Position numbers and translations under genes: made by a program | From: Salinicola tamaricis | Lineage (GTDB): Bacteria; Pseudomonadota; Gammaproteobacteria; Pseudomonadales; Halomonadaceae | Assembly: GCF_003006155.1 (NCBI RefSeq) | Contig: NZ_CP023559.1 | Coordinates: forward strand, 1,364,001-1,428,000 | DNA: 64,000 nt | Direction: 5' to 3' | Notes under the pieces: generated by a model | What the model saw: the letters and a program-made list of their open reading frames with translations, nothing else | What the model was told of the DNA's origin: nothing | Databases searched by the model: none | In this document: one piece after another, positions 1 to 9,235 of the stretch | How positions within the stretch are numbered: position 1 is the first letter of the stretch | Layout of the letters: each line of letters opens with the position of its first letter

Positions 1-896
1 AGACCATCATGCTGCTGCGCGGCATCCCGGAGAAGAACGCCCGCGCCCATCAGGGCGGCTGGCTCAAGTCGGCCAAGAACGCCCACGAGGCGCGCGGCAA
101 GACCCTGGGGATCGTCGGCTACGGCAGCATCGGCGCACAGCTCTCGGTGCTCGCCGAATCCCTTGGCCTCGACGTGATCTACTACGACGTGGTCACCAAG
201 CTGGCGCTGGGCAACGCCCGCCAGGTGGGTAGCCTCGAAGAGCTGCTGGCGCGCGCCGACGTGGTCAGCCTGCACGTGCCCGACCTGCCCGCCACCCGCT
301 GGATGATCGGCGCCGAGCAGATCGCGCTGATGAAGCAGGGCGGCATCCTGATCAACGCCTCGCGCGGCTCGGTGGTCGAGATCGAACCGCTGGCACAAGC
401 GCTCCAGAGCGGCAAGCTGCTGGGCGCGGCGATCGACGTGTTCCCGGTCGAACCCAAGGGCAGCAACGAGGAGTTCGTCTCGCCGCTGCGCGGTCTGGAG
501 AACGTGATCCTGACCCCGCACATCGGCGGCTCGACGCTGGAAGCCCAGGAGAACATCGGCATCGAAGTGGCCGAGAAGCTGGTCACCTACTCCGACAACG
601 GCACCACCATCACCTCGGTGAACTTCCCCGAAGTGGCACTGCCCTCGCACCCGGACAAGCACCGCCTGCTGCACATCCACGAGAACGTGCCCGGCGTGCT
701 CTCCGAGATCAACCGCGTGCTGTCGGAGAACGGCATCAACATCGCCGGCCAGTTCCTGCAGACCAACGACAAGGTCGGCTACGTGGTGATCGATGTCGAC
801 AAGGCCTACGGCCCGCAGGCGCTCGACGCGCTCAAGCAGGTCAACCACACTGTACGCCTGCGCGTGCTCTACTCCGAGACCGACTACCGCGCCTGA
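1..896 (+). CDS. serA: D-3-phosphoglycerate dehydrogenase, 3' part
   Basis: This is the C-terminal ~297 residues of SerA, which oxidises 3-phosphoglycerate to 3-phosphohydroxypyruvate in the first step of serine synthesis in the cytoplasm. The frame is open to the window edge, so the start lies upstream. The NAD-binding glycine motif GIVGYGSIG, the ASRGSVV and HIGGST active-site stretches and a C-terminal ACT domain (from about HLLHIHENVPGVLSE, the allosteric serine site) are all present. It tracks E. coli SerA almost residue for residue. No frameshift is seen. A GC-rich hairpin follows the stop. Confidence 0.96.
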   Translation, partial: TIMLLRGIPEKNARAHQGGWLKSAKNAHEARGKTLGIVGYGSIGAQLSVLAESLGLDVIYYDVVTKLALGNARQVGSLEELLARADVVSLHVPDLPATRWMIGAEQIALMKQGGILINASRGSVVEIEPLAQALQSGKLLGAAIDVFPVEPKGSNEEFVSPLRGLENVILTPHIGGSTLEAQENIGIEVAEKLVTYSDNGTTITSVNFPEVALPSHPDKHRLLHIHENVPGVLSEINRVLSENGINIAGQFLQTNDKVGYVVIDVDKAYGPQALDALKQVNHTVRLRVLYSETDYRA

Positions 897-978
897 GTCC
901 GGTATCGCGCCTGAGACCCGGCGCTTATTGCCAGACCTTCTGATGACGGGCGCCGGATAGGCCCACGTCTGCAGATAA

Positions 979-1006
979 GAGGCCCGCGCCACCCGGCGCG
1001 GGCCTC
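979..1006 (+). terminator. Hairpin terminator after serA
   Basis: Perfect 12-bp stem (GAGGCCCGCGCC / GGCGCGGGCCTC) with a 4-nt ACCC loop, 82 nt past the serA stop. There is no T-run, so it may act as a GC-rich bidirectional terminator between serA and the convergent globin gene. Confidence 0.6.
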
Positions 1007-1063
1007 GGCGTATCTGGCCGGCGGTTCACGGTCTAGCCCCCTTATCACCCTCTGGCCGACGGC

Positions 1064-1510
1064 TCACTGATAGCGCATGACCGCGGCGTGCTGCGCCGCC
1101 AGCCGTTTGAGCAACTGGTTGCGCGCCGAGGCGGAAATCGGTTGGTCTAGCAGCGTCGCCTGGAGCGCATCGACCAGGCGGTTGAAGTCGGCCTCATGGA
1201 TGCCCATGTGCTGGTGCGCCTTGTCCATTGGCGCGCCGCGGTAGACACAGGGTCCATCACTGACCACGCACAGGTAGTCCGCCAGAGAGCCGACGAAGTA
1301 GTCGATATTGGTGTTGGCGAAGAACGCTACCAGTTCGGGGTCATCGGCAAGGCGATAGGCGAAGTCTTCGACGATGGCATGAATGCCCTGCTCGCCGCCG
1401 AGCTGCTGATAAAGGGTCGGCGCGGGCTGCGGCTTCGCCCCGGCACAGCCACTCAGGGCACACGCCAGCAGTAGCGCGGCCAGGTATCCACGCGTCGAGA
1501 TCGGATACAT
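1064..1510 (-). CDS. Group 1 truncated hemoglobin, exported lipoprotein
   Basis: A 148-residue protein with an N-terminal hydrophobic segment ending in a lipobox (ACALSGC, about residues 16-22), followed by a truncated-globin domain. The domain begins TLYQQLGGEQGIHAIVEDF and carries the proximal-histidine region MDKAHQHMGI. The family binds heme and O2 or NO. Most truncated globins are cytoplasmic, so a lipoprotein signal placing it in the periplasm or on the outer membrane is unusual. The chosen ATG has a GGGGGAG ribosome site. It starts 15 nt after the DUF3034 stop and appears to be the last gene of the cupredoxin-GGDEF/EAL-DUF3034 operon. The globin family call is firm; its ligand and role are inferred. 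Confidence 0.85.
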   Translation of the reverse strand: MYPISTRGYLAALLLACALSGCAGAKPQPAPTLYQQLGGEQGIHAIVEDFAYRLADDPELVAFFANTNIDYFVGSLADYLCVVSDGPCVYRGAPMDKAHQHMGIHEADFNRLVDALQATLLDQPISASARNQLLKRLAAQHAAVMRYQ

Positions 1511-1524
1511 CACAAGCTCCCCCG

Positions 1525-2394
1525 TCAAAGCGCCAGTTGCAGCGAGAGATAGCCGCCGCGCTGGTTCTTGAGCCCGGCGATATCGCCAAGATCGAGCCAG
1601 GCACCGGTCAGCGAGAGGTGGCGGGTCAAGAACAGCGCGGTGAAGACGTCCTGCCACGCCTGCTCCTCGGCAAAGCCGAGATTGTCGGGCTTTTGCCGAT
1701 ACTCCACCCCGACCGCCCAGGCCGGAGTCAGGAACAGCCCCAGCGAGCCTTCGGCTACCAGCGAGCGCCCACTGTCGCGATCGCCACCGAAGCCGAGCAG
1801 CCCACCCTGATTGGCGCGGGTCGAACGCAGCGTCAGGTTGGCCAGCAGGTTGCGCCCGGCCACGGCGTCGAAGAACAGCTTGCTGCCGGCCAGATAGAGA
1901 TCGTTGCCCTGGGTCGCCTCGGCGCCCACGGCCCGCGCCAGCGCCTGCCCCTGGTCGAGCCGCTTGTGCTGCACACCGAGACTCCAGCTGCCCCAGGGGT
2001 GGTAGAGCGGGTCGCCGAACAGGCGCAGCTTGACCCCATAGATCTCCTGCTCGAGCACGCCGCCCAGAGTGTCCAGCGTCAGCCGCTGGCGGGCGTAGGA
2101 GAGCGCCACCCGGTCGTGCCAGTTGACCCCCACCCCGCGCACGCGCAGGCCGTAGTCGTTTAGCCACGCCTCGCTGGCGGCCACGGTCACTGCCACTTCG
2201 GTATCGCTGGCGGTACCGGCGAGCACGCCCCAGGGTGATAGCCCGCCACCGGCGGCGCCCTCGATCTGGGTCACGCCGCCGGTTCCCAGCAGGCGACTCC
2301 CCGCCTGTACCGGGGTGACCAGCGCGGCGGCGGCCAGCAACGCGGTGGCACCCAGGGCCAGGCGCCGGCCCCAGCGGGATATACGTCTCGCCAT
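1525..2394 (-). CDS. DUF3034 family outer-membrane-like protein
   Basis: A 289-residue protein with an Arg-rich signal peptide (cleavage near PVQAGS). It has the DUF3034 opening GSRLLGTGGVTQIEGAAGGG and a chain of alternating beta-strand-like segments ending in leucine (LSLQLAL), as in outer-membrane barrels. The function of DUF3034 is not known to me. The ATG is preceded by GCGAGG and lies 20 nt downstream of the GGDEF/EAL stop, and the globin lipoprotein gene follows after 15 nt, so all three are probably co-transcribed. The frame is intact. Confidence 0.85.
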   Translation of the reverse strand: MARRISRWGRRLALGATALLAAAALVTPVQAGSRLLGTGGVTQIEGAAGGGLSPWGVLAGTASDTEVAVTVAASEAWLNDYGLRVRGVGVNWHDRVALSYARQRLTLDTLGGVLEQEIYGVKLRLFGDPLYHPWGSWSLGVQHKRLDQGQALARAVGAEATQGNDLYLAGSKLFFDAVAGRNLLANLTLRSTRANQGGLLGFGGDRDSGRSLVAEGSLGLFLTPAWAVGVEYRQKPDNLGFAEEQAWQDVFTALFLTRHLSLTGAWLDLGDIAGLKNQRGGYLSLQLAL

Positions 2395-2413
2395 CAGGCG
2401 GTGCCTCGCAGGA

Positions 2414-4840
2414 TCATGGTGTCGACTCCGGGGTGGCACGCAGGGGTTGGCGCACGCCAGGCGGATAGGCGGCGATCCACTCGGCCACGGCGGCCGCGGG
2501 CAAGGGCGCGAGATGCCGTAGCCCTGCAGATAATCGCAGCCGAGCTCGACCAGCAGCGCCCGCGCGGCGTCGGTCTCGACGCCCTCGGCAACCACCTCGA
2601 GCCCGAGGTTGTGGCCGAGTTCGATCGTCGAGTGCACGATGATGCGGTCGTCGGACTGCTGCTCGAGCTTGAGAATGAAGGATTTGTCGATCTTGAGCTG
2701 GCGCACAGCCAGGCGCTTGAGCTGGGCCAGCGAGGAGTAGCCGGTGCCGAAGTCGTCGATCGCGGTGCTGGCGCCGCGCCGCGATAGCTCGGCCAGCACC
2801 CGGCGCGATATCTCCGGGTCGGAGATGATCGCGCTCTCGGTCACCTCCAGCCCCAGCCTGGCCGGGTCCAGGCCATGCGTGGCCAGCGCTGATCGAGCCG
2901 CTGCGGCAGTCCCGGATCGATCACATCCTGCGCCGAGAGGTTCACCGCCACCGCCAGGCACAGCCCCTCCTCGGCTTCCCAGACGGCCAGCTGCCGGCAC
3001 ACCGTGGTCAACATCCAGCCGGTCAACTGGGAGATGAGACCGGCGCTCTCGGCCAGGGTGATGAACTCGTCCGGCGGAATGAAACCAAGCTCCGGATGCT
3101 GCCAGCGCATCAGCGCCTCGAGCTCGACCAGCGCGCCGTCGGCGGCGGCGATCTTGGGCTGGTAGACCATACTCAGCTGACCCCGCTCGGCCGCCAATTG
3201 CAGATCGCGCACCAGCGTCATTTCGCGCAGACGTTTCTCGTCCTGCCCCTCCACATAACGCAGATAGCCGAGCCGCTGCTGCTTGGCCATGTCCATGGCG
3301 ACCTCGGCCCGTCGCAGCAGCAACGGTGCGCTGCGTCCATGTGCGGGGAAATTGACCTCGCCATAGACGAGCTGCAGGCGCAGCGGCGATTGCTCGAGCT
3401 CGATCGGCTGCGCCAGCCCCTCACGCAGCGAGGTCAGCCAGTGGGCATCGACGGCCGCTGAGTCGACCAGCAGCAGGAACTCATCGCCCCCCAGGCGATA
3501 GGCGTGACGCACCGGTGCCGGATAGGTGGCAAGACGCTTCGCCAGCCGGCGCAGGGCCTGATCGCCGACGGCGTAACCGAAAGTATCGTTGATATGGCGA
3601 AAGCCGCAGATCGACAGCCGCAGCAGCGTCAACGGCTGCCCCGCCGCGACCGCCTCGGCAATGTCCTGCTGCGCCGAGTGGCGGTTGGCCAGCCCGGTGA
3701 GCTGGTCACGCCGCGCCTGCTCGCGCTGCTGCCGCTCGCGGCTCTCGATATCGCTCTGCATCGCCACCAAGGTGCGCCCGAGCAGGCCGATCTCGCCGCC
3801 GCTGTCGGTCGGCACCTCGGTGATCCGCTCGCCACGTCCGATCCTTTGGGCCACCTGTGCCAGGCGGATCAGGGTCGTGACATGCTGCGTGCACTGAAGG
3901 CAGCGACCAGCGCGGTCAGCGCCAGCGTCACGGCGAAGATCGCCGCCAGCCGCCAACCGAGCGCCTGGAACACCGCCAGCAGATCCGCACGCGGGTGCTC
4001 CACCACGGCATAGACCTGGCCACGACCTGTATCAGAGGCGGACTTGGAGATCATCAGCGGCGAGGCGAGCACCAGCGCGTCCAGCCTGGAGTCGACGCCG
4101 CTGTGGTGCAGATACTCACCGCGCGCCAGATCCGCGCGCAGCGCGCTCACCGCCGTGGGCGGCACCTGGGCCAGCGCGCCGGCGACATATCCCTTCATAC
4201 CGCCCGAAATATCGCCCGCTGCATCGTCTAAGGCATCGCCCGGTGCCCCCGATGTCTGCTCCGCGCCACTCACCAGAAAACTGACCTGCAGTCGGGTCAA
4301 CCGCGCCATCTCATCGGCCAGCGGCGTATCGAGCAGGAACCCCATGCCGACCCAGCCGATCAGATTGGGCGCGCGTACCGGCAACATGACGAACTGATAG
4401 GGGCGCTGATCCTGCAGCACCACGCCGGTCGCCTCGCCGGCCTGACGTACCTGGCGCCATAGCCGTGGGAACGGCATCGGCGTGCCCGGGGCGTGGTGGC
4501 TACTGGCCACGATGGTGCCGTCCGGCGCCGCCAGCAGCACCATATCGGCGCCCACCCGCTCACCATGGTTGGCCAGCACGCTGGCCAGCGTACCCTGGTC
4601 CTGGGAGGCAATCGCGCTCTTGAAGCCGAAGTCCGAGGTCAGGATGCCGACGCTGTCGCGCAGCTGCTTGCCGCGCTCGTCGAGCAGCTGGCGCATCACC
4701 CCGAGCCCCACCTCCAGCTCGCGCCCGCCCTTTTGCATGACATCGCGATGGATGGTGCCCAGGGTGGCGATGGCGGCGACCAACTGGGCCACGGCCATTA
4801 CCGCCAGCATGATCAGCAGCAAGCGTCGGCGAAACGACAC
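2414..4840 (-). CDS. Membrane sensor diguanylate cyclase/phosphodiesterase (CACHE-like, HAMP, GGDEF, EAL), frameshifted
   Basis: About 809 residues after repair. Order: TM1 (5-27), a ~260-residue periplasmic sensor, TM2 (~295-318), HAMP, a GGDEF domain with intact RLGGDEF, and an EAL domain with intact VELEALMRW plus IDDFGTGYSSL and KIDKSF. It is predicted to make and/or break cyclic-di-GMP. As written the frame breaks near 3873, 2888 and 2505. One extra base at each place, two of them in C runs, restores family sequence and a clean stop at 2414. The GTG start is directly adjacent to the TGA of the upstream cupredoxin gene, which implies translational coupling. The sensed ligand is unknown; the cupredoxin and globin neighbours suggest copper or a gas. 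Confidence 0.85.
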
Positions 4841-5539
4841 TCAGTTGGCCTGCGTCTGTTCGAGCGCGCGCTGGAAGCGCTGCTGCAGCGCCGAGGGCGC
4901 GGGTACCGGGGGCAGACTCGCCGCCAGGGTGAGCGCCACCTCGCGGGACTGGTCGGCCACGATCTCGCCCTCCCACCACTCGAGATGCGTATCCTCCAGG
5001 CGGGGGTGCCATACGCGCAGCCGATGCTGGCCCGGCGGCAGATCGAAGACGGCGCGACCATCGTCACCGGTGAGCGTGCGATAGGGCGCATCGCTGACCA
5101 CGATGAACGCTTCCATCGCATCGTGGATATTGCAGCCGAGCACGACCACGCCAGCGTGGTCGAAGCGCTCCGGCGGCGGCGTCTCCTGGAGATAGAGATC
5201 GAGGCTGAACGGGTGCGCCGGCGAAAAGGAGTAGACCTGATGGCGGGTGGTATCGCGATTGGGAAAGCTGACCTCGGCACCCACCGGTATCAGCAGCACG
5301 TGCGGAATGAACGTGGCATGGCGCTGTACGACCTGATAGCCGCCGGCGGCCGCGCGGGTGGCGCCCGCCGAGGACGGCGCGTAGATCTCGACCACCGCCT
5401 CACTGAGCGGCACGCCGGTGGCGGCATCGGTGATCTGAAGCTGAGCGCTGGCGGCGGGGGCCGCCCACGTCAACAGCATCAGCGCCAGGGCCGCCAGCGG
5501 TGCGCTCAGGGTCCAGCGGTGCGAAGGGGTCGGGCACAT
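4841..5539 (-). CDS. Periplasmic cupredoxin-domain protein (methylamine-utilisation-type)
   Basis: A 232-residue protein with a signal peptide (cleavage near AASAQ). It has a carboxypeptidase-regulatory-like N-terminal beta domain and a blue-copper-like site: the His in DTTRHQVYSF and the cluster GCNIHDAM give the His-Cys-His-Met ligand set of type 1 copper proteins. Such proteins are often labelled methylamine utilization protein, but no mau genes are present here, so that name should not be taken as function. Its stop codon abuts the start of the GGDEF/EAL gene, so it is the likely first gene of a coupled operon. Confidence 0.8.
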   Translation of the reverse strand: MCPTPSHRWTLSAPLAALALMLLTWAAPAASAQLQITDAATGVPLSEAVVEIYAPSSAGATRAAAGGYQVVQRHATFIPHVLLIPVGAEVSFPNRDTTRHQVYSFSPAHPFSLDLYLQETPPPERFDHAGVVVLGCNIHDAMEAFIVVSDAPYRTLTGDDGRAVFDLPPGQHRLRVWHPRLEDTHLEWWEGEIVADQSREVALTLAASLPPVPAPSALQQRFQRALEQTQAN

Positions 5540-5732
5540 CTCGGCGTTCTCGCTCGGCGGCGGCGCGCGGGCAGCGCGGCCGCCCGCCGATCTGCTCGCG
5601 CGCCGCCCGCCTCAAAGGGGTGGCAATACGTAGAACGTCTATCGGCGACTCGATCTCGAACTTTACTTCACCCCGTCGCATGCTCCGCAGCGACTCGTGC
5701 TGCGCTGTTCCGGCGGGGTGAACGGCAGGCGC

Positions 5733-5912
5733 TCAGGGCAGCTCGCCGCTCCCCTCCTGCCCGCGGGTAGCATCTGCCGGATTGGCGGTGGGGCCGTCCT
5801 GGGGCACGCCGGGCTGGACCTCGCGCTGGCCATCGGCGTAGGTGTTGACGGTGCAGCCGGCCAGCAGTGACAGCAGCAGCGCAGCCAGGGCAAAAGAGAG
5901 CAGATGACGCAT
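5733..5912 (-). CDS. Small lipoprotein, 59 aa
   Basis: This short frame starts MRHLLSFALAALLLSL, has a textbook lipobox LLAGC, and then a short hydrophilic tail rich in Gln, Gly and Pro ending GSGELP. The start has an AGGA ribosome site at good spacing. A longer overlapping frame in another phase lacks any signal. No family is recognised. It sits between the cupredoxin gene (193 nt downstream) and the TonB receptor gene (112 nt upstream), in the same orientation. An inverted repeat (TTCACCCCG at 5667 and CGGGGTGAA at 5714) lies after its stop and may end its transcript. Confidence 0.65.
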   Translation of the reverse strand: MRHLLSFALAALLLSLLAGCTVNTYADGQREVQPGVPQDGPTANPADATRGQEGSGELP

Positions 5913-6024
5913 GTTAGGTTCCTCGTGATCCCGTCGGGCACCCCTCGGGTAGCCCGGTGTCGTTATGCTTGATGCCTAGGGGGGTACGAACAGCCGGCGA
6001 GCGCAGGCCATTTTCGGACGAAGC

Positions 6025-8091
6025 CTAGAAGTCCAGCCCTATACCAGCATAGACCGTTCGGCCCGGGGCTGGCTCGAAGTAGCGCGCATTGCTGGCATTG
6101 ATGCGCACGTTGGCATAGTGCTCCACCGCGAACAGATTGCGGATACCGACATAGGTCTTGAGCCAGGTATCGCCGCCGAGATGCCAGCCGTCGCCACCGC
6201 GCAGATTGACCAGCCAGTAGTCGCCGACCGTTACCTCGCCGGCGTTGTCCGCCACCATATCGCCCACGTACTGGGTCTCGATGCTGGCGAAACGCTGGCC
6301 TACCCCCTGCCAGCTCAGGCGGTTGACCCAGGTCTGCTGCGGCAGACCGGGGATACGCTTGCCGTCGTAGCGACCCTGGGTATCGGAGAAGTGGTCGAAG
6401 TGGTAGCGCGCCAGCGTTAGGGCGCTGTCGAGGCGCCAGCTGGGGGTGAACTGCCAGCCGAGCGCGACCTCCAGGCCATCGCGCTCGCTGTCGCCGGCAT
6501 TCTGGTAGAAGGTGCGCCCGGACTCACCCTCGTAGGGCACCAGCTCGTCGCGCACCCGCACCGAGAACAGCGCGACGTCGTAGTCGAAGCCGTTGGCGAA
6601 GCTGCCGCGCGCGCCCAGCTCGCGGCTCCACGCCTTCTGCGGCTCGATATCGCCATTGAAGCCGCCGGCGCCGCTGGGATTGGCGAACTCGGAGAAGGTC
6701 GGCGTCTCGTAGGCGGTGGCGGTGTTGGCATAGAGCTGATGGTTGGCACGGTAGCGATAGCTGATACCCGCGCTGGTGCTCCACTGATCGAAGGTCCGCT
6801 CGCCGCTGTCGTCACCGTCCTCGTTGGCGGGATCGATATAGGCGTCGTCGATCTTCATCCTGACCCGGTCGTAGCGCCCACCGAGGGAGAGCGTCCAGCG
6901 CTCGTCGAGATCGAGATCGCCCTGCACGAAGGTTCCCAACGAGGTTGCGGTCTGGGTTTCGTCAGCCGTCGTGCCGGTGACCACGCCACTGAAGGCGACG
7001 TTCTGGCGTCCGCGATCATCGCGCTGATGCGCCACATCGATCCCGGCGACATAGCGCAGCGGCATCTGCCCCAGGTGCACGGTCTGGTGATACTCGGCGC
7101 TGCCGCCATAGTAGTCACGCTGATAGTCGATCAGGCTATCGCCGGGATAGGGCAACTGCTGCTCGAAGTCGCGGCGCAGATAGAAGCTCTTGAGATAGAG
7201 CGCGCCGGGCCCCGCCGAGCGATCCTCGTACTGCAGGCCGAACACCTGCTGATCGACGTTCTGGCCGGTGTCGTACTTCTCGGTGAAGGCCCCGGCCTGA
7301 TCGCGATCCTCGTGGACCTGCTCGCGGGTCAATCCACCGGGATCTTCGGAGCGCGGGTTGTCGAGCAGATTGACGATGGCGGTGAGCGCACGCTCGCTAT
7401 CTAGCTCCCGGCGCAGCTTGGCGTTGAGCAGGTACTTCTCGGTAGCGCTGTGGTCGCGGTAGCCCGAATAGTCGAGGGCCGAGAGGCTGATATGGTGCGA
7501 CCAGGGGCCATTGACCCCGCCGTTGCTCACTGCGTACTTGCGATAACCGTGACCCCCCCCCTCCATACGAATATGGCTACCCGGATCGTCGCGCCCATCC
7601 GCCGTGGTCACGCTGATCACCCCACCGGCAGCATTGCCGTACTGCACCGCGGCCGGCCCGCGGATCACCTCGATGCGTTCGGCACTGTCGAGGTCGATGG
7701 CATCGAGCTGTGCCTGGCCGTCGGGCAGCGTATAGGGGATACCGTCGACCATCACGGTGATACCGCGCACACCGAACGGCGCCCGCGCGCCGAAACCGCG
7801 GATGGCGATGCGCTGCCCCTGGGCGAAGTTGTTGCGGTTCTGCAGATAGAGGCCGGGGACGAGATCGAGCGACTCGTCCAGCCTGACCCGCTGCTGGCCC
7901 TGCTGGATCGCTTCGCGGTCGACCACGGAGACGGCCGCCGGCGTGGCATAGAGTTCCCGCGCCAGGCGTGGCGCGGTCACCTCGATGACCGGCTGGGCCA
8001 CGGGCGCGGCACTGCCTGCCTGGGCCAGCGCACTCAACGGCGCGAGCAGCATCCCGGCGCCGAGCGCCCGGGAAAGAATTCGAATTGTCAT
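6025..8091 (-). CDS. pqqU: TonB-dependent receptor of the PqqU/YncD type
   Basis: A 688-residue outer-membrane receptor with signal peptide, a TonB box-like VIEVTAPR, a plug domain (SLDLVPGLYLQNRNNFAQGQ, IRGFGARAPFGVRG) and a 22-strand barrel ending in YAGIGLDF. From memory it resembles E. coli YncD, shown to import the cofactor PQQ and renamed PqqU: the plug (DGIPYTLPDGQAQ, RGPAAVQYGNAAGGVISV) and the ending NARYFEPAPGR match closely. The PQQ assignment is by similarity only. The start is chosen for a GGGAA ribosome site and the signal peptide; a longer upstream reading lacks both. A sigma-70-like promoter lies at 8203-8231. The frame is intact. Confidence 0.82.
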   Translation of the reverse strand: MTIRILSRALGAGMLLAPLSALAQAGSAAPVAQPVIEVTAPRLARELYATPAAVSVVDREAIQQGQQRVRLDESLDLVPGLYLQNRNNFAQGQRIAIRGFGARAPFGVRGITVMVDGIPYTLPDGQAQLDAIDLDSAERIEVIRGPAAVQYGNAAGGVISVTTADGRDDPGSHIRMEGGGHGYRKYAVSNGGVNGPWSHHISLSALDYSGYRDHSATEKYLLNAKLRRELDSERALTAIVNLLDNPRSEDPGGLTREQVHEDRDQAGAFTEKYDTGQNVDQQVFGLQYEDRSAGPGALYLKSFYLRRDFEQQLPYPGDSLIDYQRDYYGGSAEYHQTVHLGQMPLRYVAGIDVAHQRDDRGRQNVAFSGVVTGTTADETQTATSLGTFVQGDLDLDERWTLSLGGRYDRVRMKIDDAYIDPANEDGDDSGERTFDQWSTSAGISYRYRANHQLYANTATAYETPTFSEFANPSGAGGFNGDIEPQKAWSRELGARGSFANGFDYDVALFSVRVRDELVPYEGESGRTFYQNAGDSERDGLEVALGWQFTPSWRLDSALTLARYHFDHFSDTQGRYDGKRIPGLPQQTWVNRLSWQGVGQRFASIETQYVGDMVADNAGEVTVGDYWLVNLRGGDGWHLGGDTWLKTYVGIRNLFAVEHYANVRINASNARYFEPAPGRTVYAGIGLDF

Positions 8092-8202
8092 GGCGTTCCC
8101 TGCGAGATCCCCCGTTCTAGCGCGACGACGGCGCGGCCTGCAGACGATGCCTGGTGGCGTCTGCTGTGCGGGGGTGTCTGGTGATGATGGCGAGAAGCGC
8201 CC

Positions 8203-8231
8203 ACTATGCCGCAGCCTGTCCGGGCTGACAA
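8203..8231 (-). promoter_or_regulatory. Putative sigma-70 promoter for the TonB receptor gene
   Basis: On the minus strand, TTGTCA (8231-8226) and CATAGT (8208-8203) are separated by exactly 17 nt, about 110 nt upstream of the receptor start. This is a visual match only. Confidence 0.4.
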
Positions 8232-8329
8232 AGCCGGGTTGGCGCCGCACGCCAATCGTGGCCATGCTCAAGGCTCTGGTGTCGTCGCCTGCGCGACGGC
8301 ATCTCAATCGTCTGCAAGGAGGCAAACGC

Positions 8330-9126
8330 ATGGATCTCGCCATCAGCGGCAAGACCGCACTGGTGACCGGCGCCCAGGGCGGTATCGGTCTGGCGACCGC
8401 GCGGCGGCTGGCCGCGGAGGGCGTCAATCTCGTCCTCAGCGACATCGACGCCGAGGCGCTCGAGGCGGCCGCCGTCGACCTCGACGCCGCGACGCTCTGC
8501 GTCACCGCCGACGTCACCGATCAGGCCCAGGTCGATGCCCTCGTCGCCCGCGGCCGCGAACGCTTCGGCCATATCGACATGGTGGTCCACGCCGCCGGCA
8601 TCACCGGCGCCAAGGGCGACCCGCTGACACTGACGACGCCGATTACGAAGAGGCATGGCAGATCGACTTCTTCTCCGCCGTGCGACTGGCGCGGGCGACC
8701 ATCCCCGCCATGCGCGAGCAGGGCTGGGGGCGCTTCGTCTGCCTCACCTCGGAGAACACCGTGCAGCCCTACTGGGAGGAGGCGGTCTACAACACCGCCA
8801 AGGCCGCGCTGAGCGCCTTCATCAAGAACCTCTCCTACCGCGAAGCGGCGCACGGGGTGCTGTGCAACACCGTGGCACCGGCCTTCATCGCCTCGCCGAT
8901 GACCGACGGCATGATGCATCAGCGCGCCGAAGCGCTGAACTGCTCATTCGACGAGGCGGTGGAAAGCTTTCTCGACGAGGAGCGCCCGGGCATCGTCGCC
9001 AAGCGCCGCGGCGAAGCGGACGAGGTCGCCTACATCATCGCCATGCTGCTCTCCCCCCACGCCTCCTTCGTCAACGGTAGCAACCTGCGCGTCGATGGTG
9101 GTGCGGTGATGTCGGTCCAGAACTGA
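8330..9126 (+). CDS. SDR-family NAD(P)-dependent oxidoreductase, one frameshift
   Basis: Classical short-chain dehydrogenase of 265 residues after repair. It has the cofactor motif VTGAQGGIG near residue 14, VHAAGITGA, the catalytic Ser region CLTSENT and YNTAK (Tyr-x3-Lys), and the C-terminal VNGSNLRVDGGA. As written the frame breaks near 8635 (TLTLTTPIT should continue as DADYEEAWQ); one extra base heals it. An AAGGAGG ribosome site precedes the ATG. It is divergent from the TonB receptor gene. The substrate is not predictable from sequence. Confidence 0.85.
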
Positions 9127-9195
9127 CGCCGGAGCCAAAGCCAGCACTGACACCAGAGCTCGCACCGATGGTCACATCAGCGCGGGCGATGCCGG

Positions 9196-9235
9196 CAGTG
9201 CGGGTGCTCACATGTCAGTGCGGGTGCTCACATGT
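9196..9235. repeat. 20-bp perfect tandem duplication at the DUF481 gene 3' end
   Basis: CAGTGCGGGTGCTCACATGT occurs twice back to back (9196-9215 and 9216-9235). It overlaps the stop region of the DUF481 gene and alters its C-terminus. Confidence 0.9.

Noticed and set aside
4841-5539. True methylamine utilisation gene
   Set aside because: Only the cupredoxin-type family name suggests it; no mau or other methylamine genes are present.
4493-5770. Plus-strand 425-codon frame across the cupredoxin and GGDEF/EAL genes
   Set aside because: Arg/His-rich shadow translation without any domain; the opposite strand carries recognised genes.
6025-8517. 830-residue version of the TonB receptor
   Set aside because: The extra N-terminal residues have no signal or ribosome site and overlap the divergent SDR gene; the signal peptide begins at 8091.
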